Assembly (NCBI GenBank): GCA_963693285.1
Contig: OY848918.1
Span: 7,133,156 to 7,197,155 of the forward strand
DNA length: 64,000 nt
Reading direction: 5' to 3'
From: Xestospongia muta
Lineage: Eukaryota > Porifera > Demospongiae > Haplosclerida > Petrosiidae
The translations under genes were made by a program, and so were the position numbers. Each line of letters opens with the position of its first letter. The stretch's first letter is position 1. Positions 22,688 through 33,984 of the stretch are shown one piece after another. Below the pieces are notes generated by a model. It ran no database searches and was not told where the DNA came from. It was given only the letters and a program-made list of their open reading frames with translations.

Positions 22688-22966
22688 AAGTGATCAAGAT
22701 GACGACAACATGCAGTGTGACCTTAAACAATTTGTTAAAGAACACATCTTAAAATTTTTAAATATGATCAAACTGCAACAATGAAGAAAGTCTATAGATA
22801 GATACATTGAAAGATACATCAAGAAAGAGAAAGAGGAGGAGAAAGAGAGCAAGATACAGTATGACAATATTAAGTACATGTTACATACCTGTATAGCAAA
22901 CAACCAAATAAGGACAACCATCAAGATTGCATATCTACCTTTTATGATATTGTAATAGAGAACAAT
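22205..22966. other. Segment present only in the second copy of the duplication
   Basis: Between the small ORF and the protease, this copy has about 760 bp not found in copy 1, where sequence resumes at ...AATGAAGTTATGATAAC. It has a near-perfect 15-bp inverted repeat (22252-22266 and 22324-22338) and a (GA)n tract at 22656-22684. No gene was recognised. It may be an insertion, or the piece lost from copy 1. Confidence 0.45.
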
Positions 22967-23503
22967 GAAGTTATGATAACATATGCACTATCTTAATTAG
23001 CTTTCTATTCTTTATGTTTATTTTCAATTCCCATTAAATGTTTTATGAAGTTTGTGTAACCACATATTGAAATATGGGTAAATCACCCAGTCAATTCTAT
23101 CTACATATGCCATGAACTCTTTAATGTATAATGAATTTACACTGTTGTTGTATTAACAACCCAAAATCTACACTTATCTTCTTATATTGTGTTGTGAAAG
23201 AAATAAGGCATTGCTATTAGCAAATCAAGGCAATTTTTTAAATTTGTGCATGCATTTCTTATATTTTAAATTGACTGCTCTGTATATAACAGTTATATTG
23301 ATATCAAACTTTTATTGTTCTGTCATATTTACCATTGTTACTCTTAGCCTGAATTGTTTTTAAGAAAATCATATGTCAATAAATTTAAGTTTAAATTGCC
23401 AAAACATACATAATTAAATTAAGCCATTTAATATATTTTTTAAATGAAAAGAATATTTTAAAATATATAAAACCATATATATATATATATATATAGTGTA
23501 TCT

Positions 23504-24318
23504 TTAGGCATTAACAAGATCAACCTCAAGAGCATCCAGAACATTTTGTATAGGAAAGGCGTAACTGTATGTTTTGTTTATAGTGCTTGCAAAAAGTAGA
23601 CCAATTGCCTGATTTCCATTTTCAGTAACTATTAAAGATCCTGAGTCTCCACGTTCTGCCACATTTGAGAGTTTGAGTACGTTGTAAAATTGTTGACCTT
23701 CAATTTTTACTGCTGCATTTTCTGATATAACTGTTCCAGTTATAATTCCTCTCCCCTTAAACCAGGATACATTTCCGTAATACTTATACTTGCATCCTAA
23801 AACTTCGGCTATTGTTAGACTTGGCAATGAAATTTCACTACCATCAACAAACTGAAAACTTATATCTTCTTTGTCAAAAATAACAAAAGCAGCATCGATC
23901 GATTCATTAAAGGACAATTTGTTAACATAACCATATTTGCAAGATTCTTTGCTACAAACTGGCTTTGCGCAATGTACAACATGAGCACAAGTTAAAACAC
24001 CATATTTACCACTTTTTCTACATCTGGCAAAATTGCCCAAAGTACCTTTGACGTCTCCAGAGACAAGAGAGTGGCCACCACAAAGCTAAAAAAAAGTACA
24101 ACATAAAACGTTACATTTTCAGTTGAATACGACGAACCTTTTCCTCAGCCATTATAGTTGACTAATTGTAAAATATCGGGTACGTAGCTATAGTCGAATG
24201 AGCGTTTCTTGGGAAAGAATAAAGATAGTTCCCGTAATACAAATTCATGAGTAATAACTTTAGATAACGTCAGGGTGTGAATCACGTACGCATCACGATG
24301 ACAATAACCACACCCCAT
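23504..24318 (-). pseudogene. Trypsin-like serine protease, copy 2, with nonsense codon
   Basis: Exon 1 24318-24115 and exon 2 24085-23504 parallel copy 1. The triad motifs (LTCAHV, DAAFVIF, ERGDSGSLIV) are kept and exon 2 is fully open, with about a dozen amino-acid changes. Exon 1 carries an 18-nt in-frame insertion after VIH and an in-frame TGA at 24147-24145, where copy 1 has TGC. The intron is 29 nt, one base longer in its T-run, which confirms that the segment is not coding. Unless translation begins inside exon 2 (ATG at 24040), the product is truncated before the protease domain. Confidence 0.65.
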
Positions 24319-24369
24319 TGTGGAATAGAAGACTAAGAAATATATGCGAAAACGTGTGCAGTTTGTGCG

Positions 24370-24939
24370 GTAAGTGACTACTATAAGTCTTTAGATCCAA
24401 TTGCTCGATCTAGATATATAGAAAAACTAGCTTATCTTAACCTACAGGAGTCAGATGATCCATATTGTAACTTTGACAAGTTCAAAGATGACATGAGCAA
24501 GTGGCCTCCAGTAGAATTTGACCATATCTTCTGTTACAACGTGGAGCACCTAGGAATTTACACAAAGAAACAGCTATTGCAGTGGAAACGTATGGATGGC
24601 TACAACTATTTCAAAAGTGGCCATGTGAGTGAAGTGAAGATCTGAGAGATTGATTCCACTTGGTGTATATTAATGGCTAAAGTTAATCCAAGTCAGAACT
24701 CCCTGACAAAGTCTACTCTGCTTGGGTGGCTGTAAGACAATCTGGAGAGATAATTCTTTGTCACTGCACAAGCATGACTGGGTAACTTATCATGATCAGG
24801 ATAATGCTATCTACTTGTTTGCAATATATTATAGATTGGGAGAAGGTTGTGCTTATACAGCTGGTATATTATTTAGGGTTGAGACTGCAGTTAAGATGGT
24901 TACACTGCCTGTACTTCTAGCTCTTGTCAGTGGGATCTA
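24370..24939 (+). pseudogene. SWIM zinc-finger gene, exons with frameshift, copy 2
   Basis: The first exon encodes YYKSLDPIARSRYIEKLAYL, then WPPVEFDHIFCYNVEHLGIY and YNYFKSGHVSEVKI, typical of the N-terminal domain of SWIM-type invertebrate genes. The second part encodes AWVAVRQSGEIILCHCTSMT, a 53-nt intron (GTAACT...TATAG) and GLGEGCAYTAGILFRVE. This is the SWIM motif CxC...CxH with the His replaced by Tyr. The start codon of copy 1 (ATGAGTG) reads GTAAGTG here, and a base appears missing in the run before CTGACAAAG. I call it a pseudogene. Confidence 0.65.
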
Positions 24940-25489
24940 GTTCACTCTAAGAAAGTATAATTATAACAATAATTATATTTTTTAATTAACTGTGTACATA
25001 GCATGACCACTATTTGGTCACCTTCCATTCCCATTTCTTCACGATCTTCTGCTTCTATCACTGTTTCATCCATTCATACTTCTTTCTCTTCTTCATCTTC
25101 TTCAATATCTTCTTCATCAGCTTTTTCATCTTCTTACTTTTCTGCTACATCTTCTTCCTTTTCATCTTCGTCTTGTTCCTTCATTATTGTTCAGTTGATT
25201 GTAGATCTCTGTTGGCTGTATCACTTTAGTACACTCATGCCCGCAGAGATTCTTCAATCTTTTTATCAAGCATATACAACATAATGTAGCTTAAGAGTAC
25301 ATTTATATCATTATGATATTGACAATAAAAAGACTTACTGCATTCTTTATATTTATTTATATATTCTTGTAGGAAAGGAATATGAAGGATTGTCTGAAGA
25401 GACAGCTCTCAATAATCCAAACTGAGCACAGTATAATTTGTTAATTAATGGAAGACCACGCCCATTGTCGATGTTAAATACACTTGTTC
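24940..25489. other. Gene-free stretch with TCT-rich low-complexity tract
   Basis: Positions 25050-25190 are TCT/TTC-rich and give Ser-rich or Phe-rich plus-strand ORFs and an acidic minus-strand ORF. None has splice context or a paralogue, so I see no gene. Confidence 0.4.
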
Positions 25490-25745
25490 CTCCAGTTAGG
25501 AGCAGTTGCTATTTTAGTTTCTTCCATTACTCAAATTTTTTCTACTATACTGTTAATGTTACTATATATGTATTACAACATTGTATTGTCCTTAAGAAGT
25601 CTGTAAACTTGAGTAGATTAATTGAGAGTGCAGGTAAACAACACGAAATGGGAATAGACTTAATAAAAGATAACAATAGAAATAAGATGTTGTGTCATTA
25701 TAAAATACAAGACAAGGCAAATCTTACATATATATATGTACATGT
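25490..25745. repeat. Dispersed non-coding block, copy at 25.5 kb
   Basis: The sequence around TATTACAACATTGTATTGTC, CTGTAAACTTGAGTAGATTA and GGTAAACAACA recurs at about 32990-33240 and, partly, 37240-37470. A short form is near 31420. It accompanies series 2 units and probably is part of their shared intergenic DNA. Confidence 0.55.
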
Positions 25746-25819
25746 GTAGCTGTATAAATAGTTATCTAAACAATAATGGTTGTTAATAATCTTTAAGTAC
25801 GTGCATGTCATTCATTGTC

Positions 25820-26003
25820 GGGTGGTTCTTGGTGTAACTTGACTATGATGACATCATAATGAAATGATACATAATGATGTCATCATATTGATGACATCAC
25901 CTAAACCCTAAACCAAACTTAACATTATTAACTCTATGACACATAGTGATGTCATATAGGACATGTTATTACATCATCAGTCAAGTTACACCAAGAAGCA
26001 CCC
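25820..26003. mobile_element. MITE with 25-bp inverted repeats and 8-bp target duplication
   Basis: The left end GGGTGGTTCTTGGTGTAACT and the reversed right end GGGTGCTTCTTGGTGTAACT match over 25 bp with one mismatch. The flanks TCATTGTC (25812-25819) and CCATTGTC (26004-26011) form an 8-bp target-site duplication with one mismatch. The 184-bp body contains a further internal palindrome (TGATGTCATCA...TGATGACATCA) and no ORF. Size and 8-bp duplication suggest a hAT-derived non-autonomous element. Confidence 0.8.
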
Positions 26004-26299
26004 CCATTGTCAATATGTCATATAAATCAATCAATATAGTTCACAATATGCAATTCCAAACTATATTTTCAATAGACAATGAGAATTTTCTAATATGTCT
26101 GTTGTTGTTATTGATAATAATGAATAGGCTGGTTACTCATTACATAATTGATCTAGTATATGTTCTTCATGTACTCCTCAGTACATGCATACTGTAAGAA
26201 TTATTGCACATCGAGTATATAACTCTATATTTGTCAAATTAACATTATGTAGTTCCTGATAATTCAGAAAACCTCAGTTCCCAATCATCAAACAACAAA

Positions 26300-26640
26300 T
26301 TATAACAGTAGTTATCAGGTCCTCCCACTACCAGTCCTAGTTCACTATCTTGTGTTACACTATTAGTTCTAAATCAGTTACTATCTCCTGTTCACCATCT
26401 TCAGAACAATGTCTTGATTACTGTCACTAACCAGTATACCAACCAACCAGATATCCTTAGTACAACATCTACATTTAACTCTTACTATCAGTAACAGACT
26501 AGAAGTAGCACAATATAGTTACACTGTAGTAGTAGTATATAGAGCTAATAGGAGTGGACCTTAGAGTAACAGTGGTTAACATTGTTCTTTTTATTTAGAT
26601 AGTAAGTTAATCCTTATTAGTTACTGATACCCTATTGATA
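26300..26640 (+). pseudogene. FN3 exon relic, series 2 unit 5
   Basis: After ATCAG the sequence follows the FN3 exon of unit 4 and of the minus-strand gene (CCTCCCACTACCAGTCC, TCTTCAGAACAATGTCTTGA, AGTAACAGACTAGAAGT). It is interrupted by indels and stops. A shared upstream block (about 26095-26200 matches 13585-13690) shows that the whole unit was duplicated. Confidence 0.6.
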
Positions 26641-27162
26641 CCAGAATAAGATTTACATTTAACAAAAATGGCTGCTAACTTCCCTTAAAGCTTAACACAA
26701 GCTAATATTACAGCTAATATATTGGTACAGTATATTGGTGTAATTACATTATTGCACTGGATGGTAAGTGTTGTAAATATAATAATACGTCCATATATAT
26801 TATATGTCTTATCCAGTAATATGATTAATGCACCTCATTGTGTTCACATACTGATACAATACAGTATAATGTCCCTCATAACAATGATATTTCAGTGTTG
26901 TACCTACCCCCCAAGTACATTAAATAAACAAGAGATATAGTGTGAATGTTTTTTGTTTAGCTAAAATCAACTATAGCTAAGTAGATAATAGCTATAGTGT
27001 CATTAGTTGTCATTTAGCTTTCTATACCTCTATCTTCTTCAGTTAGTCCAACTAGTGATACTTTGAATACAATATCTCCAACACTGTCAAGTCTAACAGG
27101 TATATATAACTGATGAGTATATCTTTTTTAAATTGCTTGTGTATTTCTTTGTCAATTAATAG

Positions 27163-27356
27163 AAATGTCCTGTCCCTCAAACGATTTAGCAATAGCACTT
27201 ACATTTTTCCTGACAGCTATATTCTCATCACTATTTACAGTACTACTAACTTTACTGATTGTTCGTGTGTACATCATAAGAGATAAACTGACAAGAAAAG
27301 AGTTAGTCAAACCTTTCGCAATTAACCTACTTTATAAAATTGTTGGTCTTCAATGA
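27163..27356 (+). CDS. Transmembrane/tail exon, series 2 unit 5, tail shortened
   Basis: Acceptor AATTAATAG at 27154-27162, then EMSCPSNDLAIALTFFLTAI, more helix, RVYIIRDKLTRKELVKPFA and INLLYKIVGLQ. Against unit 7 and the relic at 53070 a block carrying VEHNSHEKI is missing. No YxxM/V or NPxY remains, so the exon encodes a membrane anchor with almost no signalling tail. The upstream FN3 relic suggests the whole unit may be inactive. Confidence 0.5.
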
Positions 27357-27794
27357 CAGTCTAAAGACTGATTTAACTATAAAAAATCATTGAATAAAAT
27401 AAACATACATCCACAAACATGTATGTATTGCTGATTAATTTTAAAGAAAACATGTGAAATCATTGAATATTCTGTTATTTGTCCTTTAATAACACCATCT
27501 TCAAATATATATGTATATTTATCAATAACAGTGACGAATACGTTACTCCAGACAGCAATATCAAACTAACAGTGGTGATGTTTTTAAAGTGCTTAAGCTT
27601 AGTTAATTATATAACATGTGCTGACTATGACATGTAGTTATAGTTCATAATATTAATATTATTGTTATACCTTTTTAGTTTAGCTACACCTACATTTATC
27701 ATAGTTACTTAGTCTGAGTTTGTTTTACCATTTTTACTATTATTTCAATTTGAAAACATGTTGTTAATAACCAATAATATACCAACTTCAAAAT

Positions 27795-28100
27795 GACCAA
27801 TGGAGATCTTTAATACAACATCTACCTCTCTTACTATCAGTAATAGACTAGAAGGAGTAGAGTATCGTTATACTGTAGCAGTAGTAAATGGAGCTAACAG
27901 GATTGGACCTCAGAGTAACAGTGGTTGTTTTAATTTTGATAGTTAGTTCTTATTAGTTACTGATACTCTATTAACATCTGAACAAGTCCCAGATCTAACA
28001 AAAATAGCTGCTGAATTCTCTGAAAACTTAACACAAGATAATGTTACTGCTAATATAATGGTTCAGTGGATGGTAAGTGTTGTAAATGTAATAGTATGTA
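27795..28100 (+). pseudogene. Partial FN3 exons, series 2 unit 6
   Basis: Only the second half of the first FN3 exon is present (STSLTISNRLEGVEYRYTVA, GPQSNSGCF). It is fused on its left to the 3' flank of unit 5 (near 27785). The start of the next FN3 exon follows (SEQVPDLT...MVQW). This unit therefore arose with a deletion between neighbouring units. The stalk and tail exons follow at 28365-28732. Confidence 0.55.
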
Positions 28101-28475
28101 TATATATTATGTGTCTTCTCCTGTGATATACTTAATCCACCTCATCTTGTCCATTATGTCCTCATGTGATGTAATAGATCATATTGTCACTCATAACTAT
28201 GTTACTTCAGTATTGTACCTGCTCTCCAACTATATACATTAAATAAACAAAGAGATATAATGTAAATGTTTTTTGTTAAGCAAAAATCAACTATAGCTAA
28301 GTAGATAATAGCTATAGAGTCATTAATACTAGTTGTCGTTTTGTTTTCTATACCTCTATCTTCTCCAGTTAGTCCAACTAGTGATACTCTGATTATTATA
28401 ACACTGTCAAGTCTAACAGGTATATAACTGATGAGTATATCTTTTAAAGTCTTGTATATTTCTGTCAATTAATAG

Positions 28476-28732
28476 AAATGTCCTGTTCCTCAAATGATTT
28501 AGGAATAGCACTTACATTTTTCCTGACAGCTATATTCACAACAGCAATTACACTAGTACTAACATTACTGTTTGTTCGTATGTGCATCAAAAGAACCGGA
28601 CTGACAGGAAAGGAACCAGTCAAACATGTTGAACAAGTTCCATATGAAGAGATGCAAATGCAAAGTCCATCTGTTAATAGTCCAGAACCTCTCACTATAG
28701 ATCTAACTTATGATTTTCTTGATCACCATTAA
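28476..28732 (+). CDS. Transmembrane/tail exon, series 2 unit 6 (YEEM, ITIM-like)
   Basis: Acceptor AATTAATAG at 28467-28475 leads to EMSCSSNDLGIALTFFLTAI, a helix ending RMCIKRTGLTGKEP, and a tail VPYEEMQMQSP...IDLTYDFLDHH. YEEM fits the YxxM consensus bound by PI3-kinase p85 SH2 domains. LTYDFL fits the ITIM consensus [ILVS]xYxx[LVI]. The exon is open and has both splice features; the FN3 part upstream is incomplete. Confidence 0.55.
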
Positions 28733-29269
28733 TAATTTAAAAAGACTGATTCAACTATAACAAGTCATTGAATAAAATAAACATACATCCACAAACATGT
28801 ATGTATTGCTGATCAATTTTTAAGAAAACATGTGAAATGATTTAATATTTTGTTTTTGTCCTTCCGTAATGCCATCATCTTCAAATTTGTGTTTTTAATT
28901 ATTTTATAATTTAGTTTTTTGGTTTTAATTTAATAGAATATATTGTTTATCAGTAACGGTGACAGTTAAGTTATTCCTGATAGCTATATCAAAACTAACA
29001 ATGGTGATGTTTTTAGAGTAATTAAGCTCAGTTAATTATATAGCATACGTTGACTATGATGTGTAGTTATGCTTTATAACATAAAAATAATTGTTGCTCC
29101 TTTTAATTTAGCTACACCTGGTTTCATCTTAATTACTTTAGTCCTAGTTTGTTTTACCATTTTTGCCTGTTATTTCAATTTGAAAACAAACTATTAAAAA
29201 TAATAATAAAAATATCAAATTAGCTCCCAACTTCATAATGACTTGTTAAGACAGAGGGAGTTACTACCA
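28733..29269. other. 3' flank of unit 6; no gene
   Basis: Matches the flanks of units 4, 5, 7 and 8, including AAATAAACATACATCCACAA and the TTTCAATTTGAAAA block. I see no coding sequence. Confidence 0.45.
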
Positions 29270-29500
29270 GTTTTAGTAGCTGTGAAAGAATTAATTCATC
29301 ATTATTGATCTAATTGTCCCTATATCCTCTGTTGTAATATATGTTGTCTGATCACTAACATCACCACTCCTGACTTTCCATCGTGATATTGTACCACTTA
29401 TCTCACAGTGAATTTTAGCTTCTACCTAAGAACAAAATTTTAGACGTGGAAAACTCACAACTGAGAGTGAACGTTAACTGAAAAGAAACAGTCATTCAAT
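29270..29500 (-). pseudogene. Inverted relic of the FN3-receptor first ectodomain exon
   Basis: On the minus strand the order (AGAGTG near GTTCACTCTCAGTTGTGAGT, later ATATGTTGTCTGATCACTAA) parallels 63185-62990, the exon after the signal peptide in the gene at 63294-61752. It is opposite in orientation to the neighbouring series 2 units and is broken by stops. Confidence 0.4.
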
Positions 29501-30579
29501 GAAATATCTCGTACACTTACCATGGAATGAAACAAGTTGAAAGACGATGGGCAGCAAGAAATTTACCTTTCCAATCATACCTTCGTGAAACCCAACTCCA
29601 CCCTACCGGAACACTCATGACATAATAGTACATGAAAGTACATCAATCAGGAAATGACACACGTGATAATAATATTTACACAGGTGATATTAAAATTCAC
29701 GCGCAATCTTTTAACCTTACCTGATGGCACAGGTGGCACAAAAAATTTAGGATATTCACCAACTATATCTAAATCACATCAATGATATATTGTGTACCTG
29801 TGCACACATATGTAGAGATGATTAAATTACTATCACTACTATCTTGTTTGCATTCTTAGTATTGGACTGATATTAACCATCACTACATTTACTTCATTTT
29901 ATAGTAAAAAGTTTATTTTACTTGTTTAATTACAATTACAGTAAAACTATAATTAATAACAATTACCCACAACTATTGCTCTATCACTCAATCATTCAGT
30001 TTAAGATGGGTCATGTACCAATGATCATGTAGTCTATATATACAAAATTAATACCAAACAAGGAAAAAATATTAATTATAATTATAATAGTATTGATTTT
30101 GACTTTGCCAAAGTCATTGGTTGTTGATGGTTGATCACTGTAGGCATGGATTCATAATATATCAAGATTATTGAATTGATCATGAAGAATAAAACTTATA
30201 TGATCATATTAATTGATTGATCAAATAAGTCTACATGAAATCGTTAGTAAATAGAAAACAGTGAAGATACCAAGAATTAAGTTAAATGTATATATGCCAT
30301 TGAAGAAAAATCAAGCAAGAACTGTATTTGGGGTATTAGTTGAATTATTACCTTTATTTCACAGAAACTATTACGTAGGGTGACATAATTGCTATCCCTA
30401 CTATCTTGTTTGCATTCTTTGTATTGGACTGATATTAATCACCCCTATACAATTACTTCATTTTTAGAAAATGTTGTTCATTTACTTGCATAATCTATAG
30501 ATGCTGAACTCAGGGAGGAGGACATGGACGCAAAAGTATATCTTTTTAAATTCTTTTGTATTTCTTTGTCAATTAATAG
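29501..30579. other. Gene-free stretch
   Basis: AT-rich sequence with an internal repeat (ATCTTGTTTGCATTCTTAGTATTGG at about 29844 and again at about 30400). No exon, RNA gene or mobile element was recognised. Confidence 0.4.
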
Positions 30580-30820
30580 AAATGTCCTGTTCCTCCTCAA
30601 ACGATTTAGCAATAGCACTTACATTTTTCCTGACAACTATATTCTCATCACTATTTACAATTTACTACTAACTTTACTGTTTGTTCACGTGTACATCATA
30701 AGAGATAAACTGTCAAGAAAAGAGCCAGTTAAACCAGTTGAACACAATTCACATGAGAAGATACGAGGTCCAATATATCTCGCCATTAAGCTAATTTATA
30801 AATGTGTTGGTCTTCAATGA
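30580..30820 (+). pseudogene. Transmembrane/tail exon, series 2 unit 7, frameshifted
   Basis: Starts EMSCSSSNDLAIALTFFLTT after AATTAATAG, but two extra bases in TTTACAATTTACTACTAAC (unit 5: TTTACAGTACTACTAAC) shift the frame within the membrane helix. In the other frame LLLTLLFVHVYIIRDKLSRK and the tail VEHNSHEKIRGP...YKCVGLQ are readable. The EEV/EEM tyrosine has become His (SHEKI). Confidence 0.65.
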
Positions 30821-31589
30821 CAGTCTAAAGACTGATTCAACTATTACAAGTCATTGAATAAAATAAACATACATCCACAAACATGTATGTATTGCCCATT
30901 AATTTTAAAGAAAACGTGTGAAATCATTGAATATTCTGTTATTTGTGCTTCAATAACATTATCTTCAAATATATATTTTTATTATTTGTTATTAAGTTTT
31001 TTTTTAATTTAATACTCTCTTGTTTATCAATAACAGTGACAGTTATGTTACTGCAGATAGCAATATCAAACTAACAATGGTGATGTTTTTAGAGTGCTTA
31101 AGTTCAGTTAATTATATAGCATATGCTGACTATGAGATGTAGTTATAGTTCATTAGTTTAATATTATTGTTATACCTTTTTAGTTTAGCTACATCTACAT
31201 TTATCATAGTTACTTTAGTCTGAGTTTGTTTTATCAATTTCTCTATTATGTCAATTTGAAAAAATACTGTTAATATCCAATAACATTAAACATAATAAGA
31301 ACACAAAATGTTTCCAACTTCACAATGACTTGGTCTACTCCCATTTTGTTCAAATTACATCCAATATGATCTGATGTTGTTGTGCCATTTTCATTTTTTA
31401 TATTACTCATATTTTTATTATACTGTGAATGTTACTACATAAATTATATATATGTGTGTGTGTCTACAACCTTGTATTGTGTTTAAGAAGTCAGTTTTTG
31501 ATTTGGTTCTCAAGTAAGATAATTAGTTTGATTTTTTTATTGGTTATACATAATTGTTTTTATTATGAACATTTGGCTATACATAATAT

Positions 31590-32140
31590 TACCCAATCAT
31601 CAAACAACAAAATACAACAGTAGCTAACAGGTCCTCCCATTACCAGTCCTAGTTCACTGTCTTAGTAAGTTAATTCTTATTAGTTACTGATACCTTATTA
31701 ATGCCAGGATAACACTTAGATCTAACAAAATAGCTACTAAAATCTACTGAAAACCTTAAACAAGCTAATATTACTGCTAATATATTGGTGTAATGGATGC
31801 TAAGTGTTGTAAATATAATAATACATCCATATATATTATGTGTCTTATCCAGTAATATAATTAATCCACCTCATTGTGTCCACATACTGATCAATGCAAT
31901 ATGGTAAAACGTCACTTATAACAATGATACTTCAGTTTGTACCTACTCCCCAAGTACATTAAATAAACAAGAAGATATAGTGTGAATGTTTTTTCTTAAG
32001 CTAAAATCAACTATAGCTAAGTAGATAATAGCTATAGTGTCATTAGTTGTCATTTTTTTCTATACCTCTATCTTCTCCAGTTAGTCTAATTAGTAATACT
32101 CTGATTACTATAACACTGTCAAGTCTAACAGGTATATATA
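31590..32140 (+). pseudogene. Truncated FN3 and stalk exons, series 2 unit 8
   Basis: The FN3 exon stops after about 45 bases (TCCTCCCATTACCAGTCCTA...CTGTCTTA), where it jumps to the intron donor. Fragments of the second FN3 start and a stalk exon (about 32080-32131, equivalent to SPTS...TLSSLT) remain. No complete ectodomain is present. Confidence 0.5.
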
Positions 32141-32191
32141 ACAGATGAGTATATCTTTTAAATTCTGTTGTATTTCTTTGTCAATTAATAG

Positions 32192-32445
32192 AAATGTCCT
32201 GTTCCTCCTCAAAAAATTTAGGAATAGCACTTACATTTGTCTTTACAGCAATATTCTCAACAATAATTACATTACTACTAACTTTATTGTTAGTTCGTAT
32301 GTACATCATAAGAAGTAGACTGACAAGAAAAGAGCCAGTTGAACCAGTTGAACATGACCCATATGAAGAGATGCAAAGTCCATCTGTTAATAGTCCAGTA
32401 CCTCTCAATACTTATCTAGCTTATGAATTTGTTGGTCATCAATGA
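32192..32445 (+). CDS. Transmembrane/tail exon, series 2 unit 8 (YEEM, ITIM-like)
   Basis: Acceptor AATTAATAG at 32183-32191 leads to EMSCSSSKNLGIALTFVFTA, a helix, VRMYIIRSRLTRKEPVEPVE and a tail HDPYEEMQSPSVNSPVPL...YLAYEFVGHQ. YEEM fits a PI3-kinase SH2 site and LAYEFV fits an ITIM. The exon is intact although its ectodomain exons are truncated. Confidence 0.55.
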
Positions 32446-33567
32446 CAGTCTAAAAGACTGATTCAACTATAACAAGTCATTGAATAAAATAAACATACAT
32501 CCACAAACATGTATGTATTGCCCATTAATTTTAAAGAAAACATGTGAAATCATTGAATATTCTGTTATTTGTCCTTTAATATATTCAGCTGTATATTTTT
32601 ATTATTTGTAATTAAGTTATTTTTTGTTTTAAATTAATGAGTAAACAGTGACAGTTATGTTACTCTAGGTAGCAATATCAAAGCTAACAATGGTGTTGTC
32701 TTTAGATTAAATTATTGATTAAACTCAGTTAATTATATAACATGTGTTGACTATGACATGTAGTTATAGTTCATAATATAAAAATAAAAGTTGTGCCTTT
32801 TAGTTTAGCTACACCTAGTTTTATCATAGTTACTTTAGTCTGAGTTTGTTTTACCATTTTTACTATTATTTCAATTTGAAAATGTATTGTTAATAACCAA
32901 TAATACTAAACACATCAAGTTAACACAGACTACTACCAACTTCACAATGACTTGGCCTACTCCCATTTGATTCAAATTACATCCAATGCAATATGATATT
33001 ACTGTGCTATTTTCATTTCTTCTATTACTTATATATCTACTATACTGTAAACGTTATTATTCATGTATTACAACATTGTATTGTCCTTACGAAGTCTGTA
33101 AACTTGAGTAGATTATTTGAGAGTACAGGTAAACAACATGAAATGGGAGTAGACTTAATAAAAGATAACAATATAAATATATAATACTGTGTCATTATAG
33201 AACACAGAATAAGTCAAACTTTACATTATATGTATGTACATGTATAGCTGTATCATAAAAACATTAATTGAACTCAATGTTTTATCAATTCAATATGTAA
33301 TAATTAGTAATCCAAAAATAATGATTGATAATAATCTTTAGGTAATGTAGTTAACATATGTCTGACTGATGACTGACCAACTTTTATTTATTGTGTTTTT
33401 GATTTGTCTCTCAAGTACGATAATTTATAGTTTTGTTAGTTTGCTTTTCATTTTATTATGAACTATACTATCTGGCTATTCATACTATTGCCATATTAGG
33501 AAAACTGTGGGTATGTATTTAGTCTTGTTATTCCTAAGTAATGCTGGTTAGCTAAAGCTTATTAAAT
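32446..33567. other. Unit 8 3' flank and dispersed block; no gene
   Basis: Contains the shared 3' flank (about 32830-32890) and the dispersed block seen at 25490 (about 32990-33240). No coding sequence was recognised. Confidence 0.45.
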
Positions 33568-33640
33568 ATGAAAGTCCAGTCCCTGATTTTTGTTGTGTTA
33601 GCGCTCAACACACTTTTTCTACTAAGTGAAACTGTTGGCA
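33568..33640 (+). pseudogene. Orphan signal-peptide exon of a series 3 Ig receptor
   Basis: Encodes MKVQSLIFVVLALNTLFLLS then ETVGS with a phase-1 GTAGGT donor. It matches the first exons at 37660, 56303 and 57683. The expected Ig exons do not follow. Instead copy B of the cystinosin segment begins at 33794, and only late Ig exons reappear at 36366. The ancestral gene was therefore split by that segment. Confidence 0.6.
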
Positions 33641-33984
33641 GTAGGTCCTTTTTAATTCTAACTGATTTATATTTATCTAGATTTATAAATGTCCTATAGT
33701 TGTCTGACCATCTAATATGTTATATTAACATGTCTGTAGTTATATAACTAAATATGTTAACTTAATATAGTATGTTTGATATGTATGTTAAACTTGCCAG
33801 CTCAACATTTTACTTTCTTAAAAAGGTGTAGTTGTGTTACTCATATGATCCAACTGACTCACCTCCTGAACATCCTTACTGACTATTCTTTAATACTCTT
33901 AAAATAGATTTATAAATAGATAATTAAATAGATTTGTTTATAATTAAATAGAATTATAATTTCAAAAAAAAAACCTTGTGTGTT

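Noticed and set aside
25003..25284. Ser-rich 93-codon ORF
   Set aside because: A TCT/TTC low-complexity tract read in frame; alternative frames are equally open.
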